DNA from: Limiplasma sp036652695
GTDB taxonomy: Bacteria > Bacillota > Clostridia > Christensenellales > Aristaeellaceae
NCBI GenBank assembly: GCA_036652695.1
Contig: JAVVVJ010000056.1
Span: 1-18,046, forward strand
DNA: 18,046 bases
Direction of reading: 5' to 3'
Below are positions 6,985 through 15,090 of the stretch, one piece after another; within the stretch, counting starts at the first letter, position 1; every line of letters starts with the position of its first letter. Below the pieces are notes generated by a model. That model had not been told where the DNA came from. It was given only the letters and a program-made list of their open reading frames with translations, and did no database searches. The translations under genes were made by a program, and so were the position numbers.

Positions 6985-9900
6985 TTAAAAAGTGGCGTCG
7001 CTTGGAAAGGCGGGTTTTTCCCCAAAGTAGCCCACCATCTGCTCATTCGTCATCTCAAACCTTTCCTGCACCATCTCGTAGAAATACGTGGGACGCTTTT
7101 TCAGTATGTTACGCAGACGGTCAAGGCGGGTGTGCCAGTAGCGCAATGCGCCCTCCGGCGTGGTGGGATTGTCAAAAGTGATGGCCTTATCGGTTTCCTC
7201 TGCCCAACGGGTAAAGTGCAGGGGCATTTCAGGCTCCAAAATGGCAACCATGGTATTGAGCTGATCGATCATAAACTCGGTGGTAAAAACCTGATAGATC
7301 TCGCCCAGCCGGGTAAAGTACTTCTCCTTCATCTCCTCGTTTTCCAGCAGCTTGCGGATGAGCGTGTTGTCAATGAGCTGTTGACCCGCGCCTTTTTCCT
7401 TGAGGTAGCTGGTGGGGCTGTTAAACTTGCTGTCAAACAGGCCGTAATCCGCATCGTAAAAGATCCATTTCCACTTCGCGCCCTCGGTTTTGAGCTTATA
7501 AAAGCGGATGTTACCGGGATCGGAGTTGCCAAAGAACATCTCAAAGGCCATATAGCTAAAGTAATTATCCACATCAATGCGGTCAAGGATATATTGCAAA
7601 TCCTCCGGGTTTTTGCCGGGCGAAAGCTTTTTGACCTTGGCGATCAGCGCCTTGTATTCCTTGTTGGAACCGTAGGCGACCTTGCCGCTGGCCTCCAAAA
7701 TATCCATGTTGGTGGCTTCCTCCAGCGGCAGGCCCTCGTGCTGCGCCACAAAGAAGCGGTCCACACGCTCGCGCATGTTGTAATGACCCCAGTACACGCC
7801 ATTTAAGTATACCACAACCGGATTCCACGCCTGATGGAGCACATCGGTAGGGTTATCGGTATTCTCGTTAAAGCGGTCAATCAAGCGGCTTTGAAAGCCA
7901 TCGATCAGGCGCGTCCACGCACAGTCGTTGCCGCTGTTGCGTAGCACAAAGCTCTTGTATTGGGTGAACTCGCGATCCTCAAAGAGCTTCGCTTCAAAAT
8001 ACTTAGCGCCGTACTTCGCTTTGGCGCGGATCTTGAAGGACTTTTGCGGCATATCAAGGCTGTACTGACCCTGTAGCGCAAACTCTATGCCTTGGCTCAC
8101 CATTTGATTGCCGCTCTTGTCATAGACCTCCACATAGCCGGGGCGGGCGATCTTTCCGAACTCGCGGTAGATGGCGTTTTTAAAGGGAATTTTGTCCTTG
8201 ATCACGTTTTCGCCCACGGTAAGCATGCCGTTTTCAGCATTCCAAAGCTCGTTGGGATCGGTGATCAAGCTCACCACGGGCACGGTGTGGTAAAGGTTCA
8301 ATAAATAGGTCTGCGTAACGATCTCGCTGGGCTGGAGCATGCCGCCGCTGTCAAACGCGCGGGCGCGCAACACCGTAACGCGGGAAAGCTCAATCTGTTC
8401 GCCCGCCTGATAGAGCGTGCCCTTTTCCTCTGTGGGAATGGAGCCATCCATCGTATAGTACACACTGCTGTTTTCAGGCACAGCAATGGAGATCTGCAAC
8501 GCATTTTTATAGGAACCGCCGCGCTGGGAGAAGGCTGGGGTTGTGGTGTAGCCATAATACCCCGTGCCGTTCGCCGTGCCCGGCGTGGGAACGTCATAAT
8601 AATAGAAGCCATTGGTGCCAATGGTACGACCCAAGCTGTGATCGGTCGGAATCAGCTTGAGCGGCAGACGATCCAGCACGCGACCCGTGGGATCACAAAA
8701 GCTAATGGTTTCGCCGCCTGCGCGGGTTAGGGAAAAATTGGTATGGCATTCGGATGTAGTGGTCAGCTGCGGCTGTCCATCCAGATAAACAATCTTGTAT
8801 TCTCCCGCGAAGATGGCAGTTCCAGCGGGGAACTGCCATCTGCGGGGACGGCTCAGGCTATCGCTCAGGCCGTACAGGGAAAGGTCAACGGTTTGGCTAG
8901 AGGCATTATAAAGCTCCACATAATCGCAGGTAAGGGCGGCAGCCCCAAGGGGGGTGGCATCGTTGGAGGCCATGACCTCGCTAATGTAGACGCCCGTGGG
9001 GTTATAGGCGCGAATGAGCTGATCCGCCTTGGCTTGACCATTGGCATCATTGGTGTTGCCGGGGGTAGATAATTGAAATTGCCGCCATTCGCCACTTTCC
9101 GTGCGCCCCTCGGAATAATCCACCGGCACGTTTTCTACGCTCACACGGTCGATCTGGCGGCCATAATCATCACTGAGAACAAGCGTTTCCCGTTCAGCGC
9201 TGATGGAGAAATTGGTGTGCGGGATTCCATTTTGCTGTAGCTTATCCTTACCGCTGCAATACACAAGATAGTACCCATTGGCGGGAATCACAGCTCCGGC
9301 TGGGAAGCGCCATTTCATGGGCTTATTTTCTTTATCGCTCAGGTAGAACCCAGAAAGGGAAATATCCTTATCTGTATTGTTTTTTAGCTCCATCCAATCC
9401 ACAATTTCGTTATCCTCATCCGGAATGCCAACCTTGGGATCGGGACAAACCTCGTTGATCACCAACGAACCGCTTTTGGTAACGTTGTCCGCACGGTAAG
9501 CGACAAAGCCATCCTCGGTATTCTCATAACCGGGGCTATAAAAACCGGTGGTTTCGTACTGGCGCGCGCCATCCTCAGCAAACGAGGTGAGGACATAGCT
9601 GTTGTCGGCGATCATGGTAGGCACTATCACCTCGTCGATCAAGTACATATCCGGATCATATAGATAGAGATGCGCGCCCACGGACGAAATTTTGAACTTG
9701 CCATGGAATGGAAGCGCCGGGTCGAGCTGATAGCTATCAGAGGCAAAGACCACCACGCGCTCCCCCGCCTTCAGCGTATATTGCGGAAACGGAAAGGTGA
9801 TACGGTCGGAGCGGTTCGTGAGCAAAACGCCCTCCATCTCCAGATCCGCGCCAGTGCCATTATACAGCTCCAGCCAGTCGCTAAACTCGCCATTTTCATC

Positions 9901-10134
9901 CGGCACTGCGGTTGAGTTGGCGGACATGACCTCGCTGATCACTAAGCCCTGATATTTTGAACCACCCACATGCTTTCCCGCTTCCTTGGGAAAGATTAGG
10001 TACATCACAACAAGCAGGGCTACAAATAGTAGCAGCAGCGGCAACGTAGCAAGCGCTTTATTTTTTTGCTTGTGCGGCGCGTAATCCTTGGTGGGACGGC
10101 TTGGCTTTTGTTGCGGCGGCACGTTATACTGCAT
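6985..10134 (-). CDS. Membrane-anchored CotH kinase-family protein with three lamin-tail domains
   Basis: A 1049-aa protein. A basic, proline-rich cytoplasmic tail (1-27) precedes one membrane helix at about 28-48 (ALATLPLLLLFVALLVVMYL); the rest is predicted outside the cell. Three lamin-tail domains follow: about 62-175 (GLVISEVMSANS, DWLELYN), 223-335 (LVINEVCPDP, DWMELKN) and 382-495 (VYISEVMASND, DYVELYN). A chitobiase-like/Fn3-associated domain spans about 545-612 (VYYTMDGSIPT). The CotH domain runs from about 618 to 950, with LRNSGND (731-737), YWGHYNMRERVDRFF (781-795) and WKWIFYDADYGLF (888-900). CotH of Bacillus is an atypical kinase of spore-coat proteins; the likely metal-binding residues here are N875 and D893/D895 (inference). 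The ATG at 10134 is chosen because AAAGGAGGT lies six bases upstream; upstream codons have no support. It is the first gene of a three-gene operon. Confidence 0.88.
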   Translation of the reverse strand: MQYNVPPQQKPSRPTKDYAPHKQKNKALATLPLLLLFVALLVVMYLIFPKEAGKHVGGSKYQGLVISEVMSANSTAVPDENGEFSDWLELYNGTGADLEMEGVLLTNRSDRITFPFPQYTLKAGERVVVFASDSYQLDPALPFHGKFKISSVGAHLYLYDPDMYLIDEVIVPTMIADNSYVLTSFAEDGARQYETTGFYSPGYENTEDGFVAYRADNVTKSGSLVINEVCPDPKVGIPDEDNEIVDWMELKNNTDKDISLSGFYLSDKENKPMKWRFPAGAVIPANGYYLVYCSGKDKLQQNGIPHTNFSISAERETLVLSDDYGRQIDRVSVENVPVDYSEGRTESGEWRQFQLSTPGNTNDANGQAKADQLIRAYNPTGVYISEVMASNDATPLGAAALTCDYVELYNASSQTVDLSLYGLSDSLSRPRRWQFPAGTAIFAGEYKIVYLDGQPQLTTTSECHTNFSLTRAGGETISFCDPTGRVLDRLPLKLIPTDHSLGRTIGTNGFYYYDVPTPGTANGTGYYGYTTTPAFSQRGGSYKNALQISIAVPENSSVYYTMDGSIPTEEKGTLYQAGEQIELSRVTVLRARAFDSGGMLQPSEIVTQTYLLNLYHTVPVVSLITDPNELWNAENGMLTVGENVIKDKIPFKNAIYREFGKIARPGYVEVYDKSGNQMVSQGIEFALQGQYSLDMPQKSFKIRAKAKYGAKYFEAKLFEDREFTQYKSFVLRNSGNDCAWTRLIDGFQSRLIDRFNENTDNPTDVLHQAWNPVVVYLNGVYWGHYNMRERVDRFFVAQHEGLPLEEATNMDILEASGKVAYGSNKEYKALIAKVKKLSPGKNPEDLQYILDRIDVDNYFSYMAFEMFFGNSDPGNIRFYKLKTEGAKWKWIFYDADYGLFDSKFNSPTSYLKEKGAGQQLIDNTLIRKLLENEEMKEKYFTRLGEIYQVFTTEFMIDQLNTMVAILEPEMPLHFTRWAEETDKAITFDNPTTPEGALRYWHTRLDRLRNILKKRPTYFYEMVQERFEMTNEQMVGYFGEKPAFPSDATF
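8811..8841. repeat. Perfect 13-bp inverted repeat inside the CotH gene
   Basis: agatggcagttcc (8811-8823) and ggaactgccatct (8829-8841) are exact reverse complements around a five-base loop. The hairpin encodes residues about 432-442 of the third lamin-tail domain and has no T-run on either side, so it is not a terminator. Nothing like it is seen at the equivalent positions of the other two lamin-tail domains. Confidence 0.8.
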
Positions 10135-10204
10135 GCATGAACCTCCTTTCATAGCTTCGCTTACGCAAACGCCCCAAGGGGTGAGGCGACAAGCGTACAA
10201 AATG

Positions 10205-10233
10205 ATTATACCATAGGTATGAGCGCTTGGAAA
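10205..10233 (-). promoter_or_regulatory. Promoter of the CotH-DUF4956-VTC operon
   Basis: The minus strand reads TTTCCA (10228-10233), 17 bases, TATAAT (10205-10210). The -10 is perfect and the -35 matches four of six consensus bases. It lies about 70 bases before the chosen CotH start and supports transcription of all three genes as one unit. Confidence 0.6.
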
Positions 10234-10302
10234 CTGTTAAATTGTATCGATTTTACCGTTGTTGCAATCCTCACGGGATCAAAAGGGAAGGGCTTCCATG
10301 CA

Positions 10303-10330
10303 GCCGCCGATAGGCGCTATCGGCGGCTTT
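10303..10330 (+). promoter_or_regulatory. Stable hairpin in the divergent region before the LysM gene
   Basis: gccgccgatag (10303-10313) and ctatcggcggc (10317-10327) form a perfect 11-bp G/C-rich stem with a three-base loop, followed by only ttta. It sits about 190 bases before the LysM gene and 70 bases beyond the CotH promoter, in a gene-free stretch of about 380 bases (10135-10518). It could be a weak plus-strand terminator or leader structure. No other gene or RNA was recognised in that stretch. Confidence 0.45.
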
Positions 10331-10518
10331 AGCACCTCACGCAACCATAATACCTGTTGGGTCGAAGGCTGGAGCCGATGCCTATCTGTTTTGAAAGCAA
10401 TGACGCATGCGAGCGCGTGCCTTTGTTATCACCATTCCCCGCGAACCTTGCTGTTCCTTTTTCATAAAATAGAGATGGAAACTGCAAACCATCCGCAAAA
10501 CAGCAAGGAGCGCTTTTG

Positions 10519-11058
10519 ATGACAATGATCAATCAGCCAGCAGCACCCGGCGTAGGGCCGGAGGGCTTTCCCACCCCATCGCTGCCGGATAATCAGCCGG
10601 CAGCACCCGGCAATGGCCCGGAGCTTTTCCCCACCCCATCGCTGCCTGAGCACCAGCCTGCTCAGCCCGGTCCTGGCCCCATCGGTTTTCCCACCCCGGC
10701 GCTGCCCAGTCAGCCCATCATCCGCCGCTGCCCATATGGGTACCGCGCAGCCACGGTGCAAAACAACCAAACCTTTTCCGATCTATTGCTGGAGAACAAC
10801 GTTTCCTACCAAGCCATGCGCAACGCTAACCCCAGCCTGCCCACCACGCGCATCGCCCCCGGAACGCGCTACTGCGCACCGCCGCCCGTAAGCCGCAAGC
10901 TATGCGAAAACGGCACGTCCACCTATATCATGGAGCAGGGTGAAAGCCTGAGCACGCTCGCGCGGAGCATTGGCATTATGCCGGGCATGCTGCTGGTTTC
11001 CAACCCCACGCTCGCGCCTAGCGATTTTGTTCCCGGTCGCGTCATTTGCATACCGTGA
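10519..11058 (+). CDS. Proline-rich tandem-repeat protein with two LysM domains
   Basis: A 179-aa protein. Residues 5-64 are three 20-residue repeats, (N/H)QPAxPGxGPxxFPTPxLP. Then come RRCPYGYR (69-76) and two LysM domains: about 79-119 (TVQNNQTFSDLLLENNVSYQ to YCAPP) and 135-178 (TYIMEQGESLSTLARSIGIM to VPGRVICIP). LysM domains bind peptidoglycan or chitin-like N-acetylglucosamine chains. No signal peptide or membrane helix is visible, so it may reach the wall by lysis, a non-classical route, or from the mother cell onto the spore, as SafA-type LysM coat proteins do (inference). Each LysM domain contains a pair of cysteines or nearby cysteines (C71, C119, C129, C177). The ATG at 10519 has AAGGAG eight bases upstream; a TTG one codon earlier is rejected. 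A terminator hairpin follows at 11090. Confidence 0.8.
   Translation: MTMINQPAAPGVGPEGFPTPSLPDNQPAAPGNGPELFPTPSLPEHQPAQPGPGPIGFPTPALPSQPIIRRCPYGYRAATVQNNQTFSDLLLENNVSYQAMRNANPSLPTTRIAPGTRYCAPPPVSRKLCENGTSTYIMEQGESLSTLARSIGIMPGMLLVSNPTLAPSDFVPGRVICIP
10531..10710 (+). repeat. Three 60-bp in-frame tandem repeats
   Basis: Units at 10531-10590, 10591-10650 and 10651-10710 encode the proline/glycine-rich 20-residue repeat. The first two share long identical stretches such as cagcacccgg and ccaccccatcgctgcc; the third has diverged more. The pattern suggests repeat expansion by slippage, and copy number may vary among strains. Confidence 0.85.
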
Positions 11059-11089
11059 GCCGCCTGTGGCCGCTCACAAGCACTCGCGC

Positions 11090-11118
11090 GGGTCGTCGAT
11101 TTTTTTCGACGACCCTTT
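11090..11118 (+). terminator. Probable terminator after the LysM gene
   Basis: gggtcgtcga (11090-11099) pairs perfectly with tcgacgaccc (11106-11115) around a loop of six Ts, followed by only three Ts. The stem is strong and starts about 30 bases after the LysM stop, but the tail is weak, so some read-through into the GGDEF gene is possible. Confidence 0.65.
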
Positions 11119-11254
11119 GGGCGTCAATCGTTGAAGCGCTTGTTTCAGCGCTCGCATATCGGGGTATTTCATGCAAGTGCCTATATCTTTCAAAATAGCG
11201 TTATGATATACTATATGCATCATTAACAGTGCCCGCTGCCAAGGAGGATCACAA

Positions 11255-12601
11255 ATGGATGCGAAATACGGAAGAAGACCTGTTCTGTTGTTTTTTATCG
11301 CCATGCTACTCCTTTTCAGCCTTGCTGTTTTCGCCAAAGAAAGCGGCGATTATCACCATATGCGGGATCGCGCATACTATGTAACCAATTCCCAAGTCAG
11401 CAAGCTGCAATCCGTGCTTGATACACTGCTGCAAAAAACGCAAACCTTGGAGATGCTGGTGGTCGAATCCGGCGGGAACATCCATAGTTTTGATAACATT
11501 TGCAAAACATTGCTGGACAACAGCGCCATACGAAGCCTACAGCTTGCGCCCAACGGCGTTGTCAGCATGGTTTATCCCCTCAAGGGCAACGAGGATGCTT
11601 TTGGCGATTTGTTTGACGATCCGGATCGTGCCAAGGAGGCCATCTATGCGCGGGACAGCGGACAGCTCACCATGTCCGGCCCTTTCAAGCTATATCAGGG
11701 CGGCTTTGGGGTTGTGGCGCGGCGGCCGATCTATCTGCAAAATGCGCAATCTCAAAAGGAATTTTGGGGATTTTCCATCATCGTGCTTGATCTGCCAGCC
11801 GCTTTTGCTCCAGCGGAGTTAGATCAGCTTGTGGCTGAGGGATATTCTTACAAGCTGCACCGAATGCACCCTGATACGAACGCGACGCAGGTCATTGATG
11901 AATCCTCCGCATCCGTTCTGCAAAATCCCATCGATATTTCCTTTCCCGTGCCCGGCACCACATGGACATTCAGTGTCGCGCCCACGGCTGGCTGGTTCAG
12001 CGTTGGCAAAATCATTGCGGAGGCTGTGCTCGGCATTGCGTTGAGCGTTCTGTTCGTGTTGCTTTTTCAAAGCTATCTCGTCATGCGCCATCAGCGAAGC
12101 GAGATGCAAAACCTATCGCTCACCGACAGCCTCACCGGCCTTTACAACCGCAGGATGCTTTCCAAAACGCTTGCAAATTTTATTGGCGACAGCATGCCCT
12201 TCGCGTTGTTTTTTCTGGATTTAGACGGCTTCAAGCAGGTCAACGATACGTATGGGCATAACGCTGGCGACCTATTCCTCATTGAATGTGTCAAACGGCT
12301 TGTCGCTTATTCACGCGGCGAATACTATGTATTTCGCAACGGGGGCGATGAATTTTCACTGATCGTGCCCAAAAGCATGACCTCAGAGCGCTGCAAGCGC
12401 GTTCAGAACGAAGCGCGGGCGCTGTTTGACAAGCCGATTGTGATTGATGGCAACGTCATCCCCGCCTCCATCAGCATCGGATATTCCATCTACCCCACCG
12501 ATGCCCAAACAACGGATGAGGTTCTTCATATTGCGGATCAGGGCATGTATTCCATGAAGAAGAGCTATTACTTATCAAAGCACCGCAAATGTAAGCCCTA
12601 G
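11255..12601 (+). CDS. Membrane diguanylate cyclase with CHASE-type sensor and GGDEF domain
   Basis: A 448-aa protein. Membrane helices at about 10-27 and 252-275 flank an extracellular region (about 28-250) that resembles a CHASE sensor (GFGVVARRPIYL at 150-161, WGFSIIVLDL at 171-180). Residues about 285-440 are a GGDEF domain that makes cyclic di-GMP from two GTP: LTDSLTGLYNRR (289-300), LDLDGFKQVNDTYGHNAGD (321-339) with the metal aspartate, and an intact NGGDEF active site (362-367). The inhibitory I-site RxxD, expected nine residues before the GGDEF motif, reads RGEY (354-357), so product inhibition is probably lost. The ATG at 11255 follows AAGGAGGATC (11241-11250). There is no EAL domain. 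The gene ends only 19 bases from the convergent hydantoinase gene, with no terminator seen between them. Confidence 0.92.
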   Translation: MDAKYGRRPVLLFFIAMLLLFSLAVFAKESGDYHHMRDRAYYVTNSQVSKLQSVLDTLLQKTQTLEMLVVESGGNIHSFDNICKTLLDNSAIRSLQLAPNGVVSMVYPLKGNEDAFGDLFDDPDRAKEAIYARDSGQLTMSGPFKLYQGGFGVVARRPIYLQNAQSQKEFWGFSIIVLDLPAAFAPAELDQLVAEGYSYKLHRMHPDTNATQVIDESSASVLQNPIDISFPVPGTTWTFSVAPTAGWFSVGKIIAEAVLGIALSVLFVLLFQSYLVMRHQRSEMQNLSLTDSLTGLYNRRMLSKTLANFIGDSMPFALFFLDLDGFKQVNDTYGHNAGDLFLIECVKRLVAYSRGEYYVFRNGGDEFSLIVPKSMTSERCKRVQNEARALFDKPIVIDGNVIPASISIGYSIYPTDAQTTDEVLHIADQGMYSMKKSYYLSKHRKCKP

Positions 12602-12620
12602 CAGATGCATCGTAGCATTG

Positions 12621-13991
12621 CTAACGGTTGACCCCGGGAGCCCCGCATTTCACAAAGCGTCCATAGCCTTTTTCCCCCACAAACCTGCCATCCTGATATA
12701 CCAGTTTGCCGCGGCAGTACGTGGCCGCCGGATACCCTTGCAGCCGTGCGCCCTCCCAGATGGTATAATCGTTCGCGCCATGCATCTTGGCATTGCGGAT
12801 GGTATATTCGCGTGTGGGATCGTACAGCACAATATCCGCGTCCTTGCCTACCGCAAGTGATCCCTTGTGCTGGCTACAACCAAAAATGCTTGCGACATTG
12901 GTCGCGCACAGTGCAACCGCGCGCTCGAAGCTAATCCGCCCCCTATTTGCCTCGCTCAACAAATAGGGATACATCGTTTCAACGCCCGCGCAGCCGTTGG
13001 GCGTTTTTGTAAAATCGTTCTTTCCCCAATCCTTCTCCTGTTGCTGGAAGGGGCAATGATCCGTGGCGACGGTCGAAATTGTGCCATCCTTCAACGCCTG
13101 CCATAATGCGTCCTGCGAGGCCTGCCCCTTGATAGGCGGCGAGCATACAAAGTTTAGACCGTCCCCGCGCTGATACACCTCGCTGGTAAAGTGCAAATAC
13201 TGCGGGCAAGTTTCGCCATAGATTGGCAAACCCTCCTGCCGCGCCCGGCGCACGGCCTCAACCGCTTCCCTGCTGGATAAATGCACAATATACAGCGGCG
13301 CACCCGCCATTTTGCTCAGCATAATCGCACGCTCCACCGCCTCCGCTTCCACAAGCTCCGGGCGGGAAAGGTAGTGATGCCATGCGTCTGTTTTGCCCTG
13401 CGCAAGGAAGCGCTTGCTTAAAAGCGCGATCATGGCGCGGTTTTCGGCATGCACCGCCAGCAATGCGCCCGCCTTGTGCGCTGCCTCCAGCAAAGTGAAC
13501 AGCACGCCGTCATCCACCCCAAAATCGTATACCATGTACGCTTTGAAGGAGCTGACACCCCCCGCCACGCATGCGGGCAGCGAGGCAAGCAGCTCAGCCG
13601 AAGCATCGGTAATGGCCAAGTGAAACCCATAGTCTACGCAGGCATCCGGTTTGCACATCGCATCGCGCCGCAGCACGCAATCCGTAAAGGTTTCGCCCGT
13701 AAGCTGTGTGGCAAAATCAAATACCGTGGTCGTGCCGCCGCAAGCCGCCGCGCGCGTACCCGTGTAGTAATCATCGCGCGAAAAGGTCGCGCCCACATCC
13801 AAAGCAAGGTGCGTGTGCGCGTCAATCGCGCCGGGCAGCACCAGCTTGCCGGATGCGTCCACAACTTCATCGTCCGCATGCGCGTTAAGCGCAATGCCCA
13901 TTTGCTCAATCACGCCGTTTGTCACGCGCAAATCCGCTTGAAGCTTACCCTCTGTTGTGACAAGAACGCCATTTTGAATGAGAAGCGACAT
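12621..13991 (-). CDS. hydA: Dihydropyrimidinase / D-hydantoinase-type cyclic amidohydrolase
   Basis: A 456-aa zinc amidohydrolase that opens a cyclic amide ring such as dihydropyrimidine, hydantoin or a related imide. The full binuclear metal set is visible: DAHTH (H59, H61), SSFKAYM (K150, the lysine that is carboxylated), VHAEN (H181), IVHLSS (H237) and ATDHCPF (D311). GETCPQYL (259-266) and the C-terminal DADIVLYDP strand complete the fold. Residue spacing matches classical hydantoinases rather than allantoinase or dihydroorotase, but the substrate cannot be fixed from sequence. The ATG at 13991 follows GAAAGGAAGG (14000-14009), which lies across the end of the GH172 gene; upstream codons are not supported. 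It is therefore the second gene of an operon with a glycoside hydrolase, an unusual pairing. No carbamoylase or uptake gene is beside it. Confidence 0.88.
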   Translation of the reverse strand: MSLLIQNGVLVTTEGKLQADLRVTNGVIEQMGIALNAHADDEVVDASGKLVLPGAIDAHTHLALDVGATFSRDDYYTGTRAAACGGTTTVFDFATQLTGETFTDCVLRRDAMCKPDACVDYGFHLAITDASAELLASLPACVAGGVSSFKAYMVYDFGVDDGVLFTLLEAAHKAGALLAVHAENRAMIALLSKRFLAQGKTDAWHHYLSRPELVEAEAVERAIMLSKMAGAPLYIVHLSSREAVEAVRRARQEGLPIYGETCPQYLHFTSEVYQRGDGLNFVCSPPIKGQASQDALWQALKDGTISTVATDHCPFQQQEKDWGKNDFTKTPNGCAGVETMYPYLLSEANRGRISFERAVALCATNVASIFGCSQHKGSLAVGKDADIVLYDPTREYTIRNAKMHGANDYTIWEGARLQGYPAATYCRGKLVYQDGRFVGEKGYGRFVKCGAPGVNR

Positions 13992-14007
13992 TTGGCACGC
14001 CTTCCTT

Positions 14008-15090
14008 TCAAACAACCTCTAACTGATCTTTGCTTGGCAACGGATAAAGCGGCTGGCTCGGCAACGTTTGATACCAAAATGCGACAGACGCAATATCGTC
14101 CTGCAAGGGCAGGTATCGCCCATCTTTCCGCCAACCAAGCGCCTGAATGCTTACCTTGAGGCATTTTTCAAAGTAAACCGGGTCGCAGATATGGAAGCGG
14201 TACATGCCAAAACGGAACTGGCTATTGTACAGCTGATCCGGCTCAATCACCTGCGCAAGGCCGGAATACGGGGTGGAAAACGGCTGATAGCGGTCATGGG
14301 TAACGGGATTTTCAAAGTTATACGAGCCGCAAAAATAATCCTCCGTACCTGTGCCGCAAATCGTTGCGCCCTCGCTATCGCCATCCAAATAGAACTTGAT
14401 CTCACCTTCGCCCCACCAGCCGTTGTTGTGTACGCCCCACGCCAGATAGGTACCCACATACTGCCCTTTGCCGCGCACATCGTCTACAAGGGTATAAACC
14501 TCCTGATATCCCAGCGGGTTTCGGCGTCTGAACTGTGCGTGAAAATAGGCGGCATCCTCCTCGACCTCGGTCAAGCAGTAGTCGATCTGATAGTAATAGC
14601 GCACGCACTGCGCGGCGCGGTTTTCCAATGTAATGCGGCAGCCCTTGCGAAACGGCATCGGCCAATAGCAGTTAAACGCGCTGCCCGGGTTGACGCACAC
14701 GGCCAGCGCGTTTATCTGTGCGTAGCGATTCCAACCCATGCAAAAAAAATCCCCTACTGGGCATTCCACCGATGGGTTTTCCTGCGCATCCCAGTAGAAA
14801 CGGATAATCACATCGCGCCATGCGCCTGTGGGCGTCATCCAGATATGCTGTAGAATGCCGCTGCCCGCAATTTCGGCAATCACTCGCGTTTCACCCGGCT
14901 CTATCACCAGGTAGGGGTTCACCTTCCAGCCAACGCCCAAATCCTTTGCCGCCTCATAGGCCGTTCCCTCTTTCAGCGGGCACAGGCCACCCATGCCCTT
15001 TCCCCCCGTGAGGTTTTCAGGGCATATGGAACGCGATTTTGCGTTGCTCATTTGATACAGGTTATGAATCCCACTTAATCCCATCCGCAT
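14008..15090 (-). CDS. GH172 family (DUF2961) glycoside hydrolase
   Basis: A 360-aa protein of the DUF2961 family, now glycoside hydrolase family 172, whose studied members act on alpha-D-fructofuranosides, difructose anhydrides or D-arabinofuranosides. Family landmarks are ILQHIWMT (79-86), the jelly-roll segment FYWDAQENPSVECPVGDFF (98-116), NGWWGEGEIKFYLDGD (223-238) and TICGTGTEDYFCGSYNFENP (243-262). E228/E230 and E250 lie in these two most conserved strands and are the expected catalytic acids (inference). There is no signal peptide, so it probably acts on imported oligosaccharides. The start at 15090 is chosen for the GCAGGAGGAAGC site (15096-15107); the frame continues upstream but without family similarity. 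It is the first gene of an operon with the hydantoinase and is divergent from the GH4 gene. The length matches single-jelly-roll-pair GH172 enzymes. Confidence 0.85.
   Translation of the reverse strand: MRMGLSGIHNLYQMSNAKSRSICPENLTGGKGMGGLCPLKEGTAYEAAKDLGVGWKVNPYLVIEPGETRVIAEIAGSGILQHIWMTPTGAWRDVIIRFYWDAQENPSVECPVGDFFCMGWNRYAQINALAVCVNPGSAFNCYWPMPFRKGCRITLENRAAQCVRYYYQIDYCLTEVEEDAAYFHAQFRRRNPLGYQEVYTLVDDVRGKGQYVGTYLAWGVHNNGWWGEGEIKFYLDGDSEGATICGTGTEDYFCGSYNFENPVTHDRYQPFSTPYSGLAQVIEPDQLYNSQFRFGMYRFHICDPVYFEKCLKVSIQALGWRKDGRYLPLQDDIASVAFWYQTLPSQPLYPLPSKDQLEVV

Noticed and set aside
10259..10519. Small plus-strand gene of 86 residues before the LysM gene
   Set aside because: It has no ribosome site, spans the 10303-10327 hairpin, shows no domain-like pattern and overlaps the LysM gene's ribosome site.
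12602..12620. Terminator between the convergent GGDEF and hydantoinase genes
   Set aside because: The 19-base gap holds only a four-base complementarity and no T-run.
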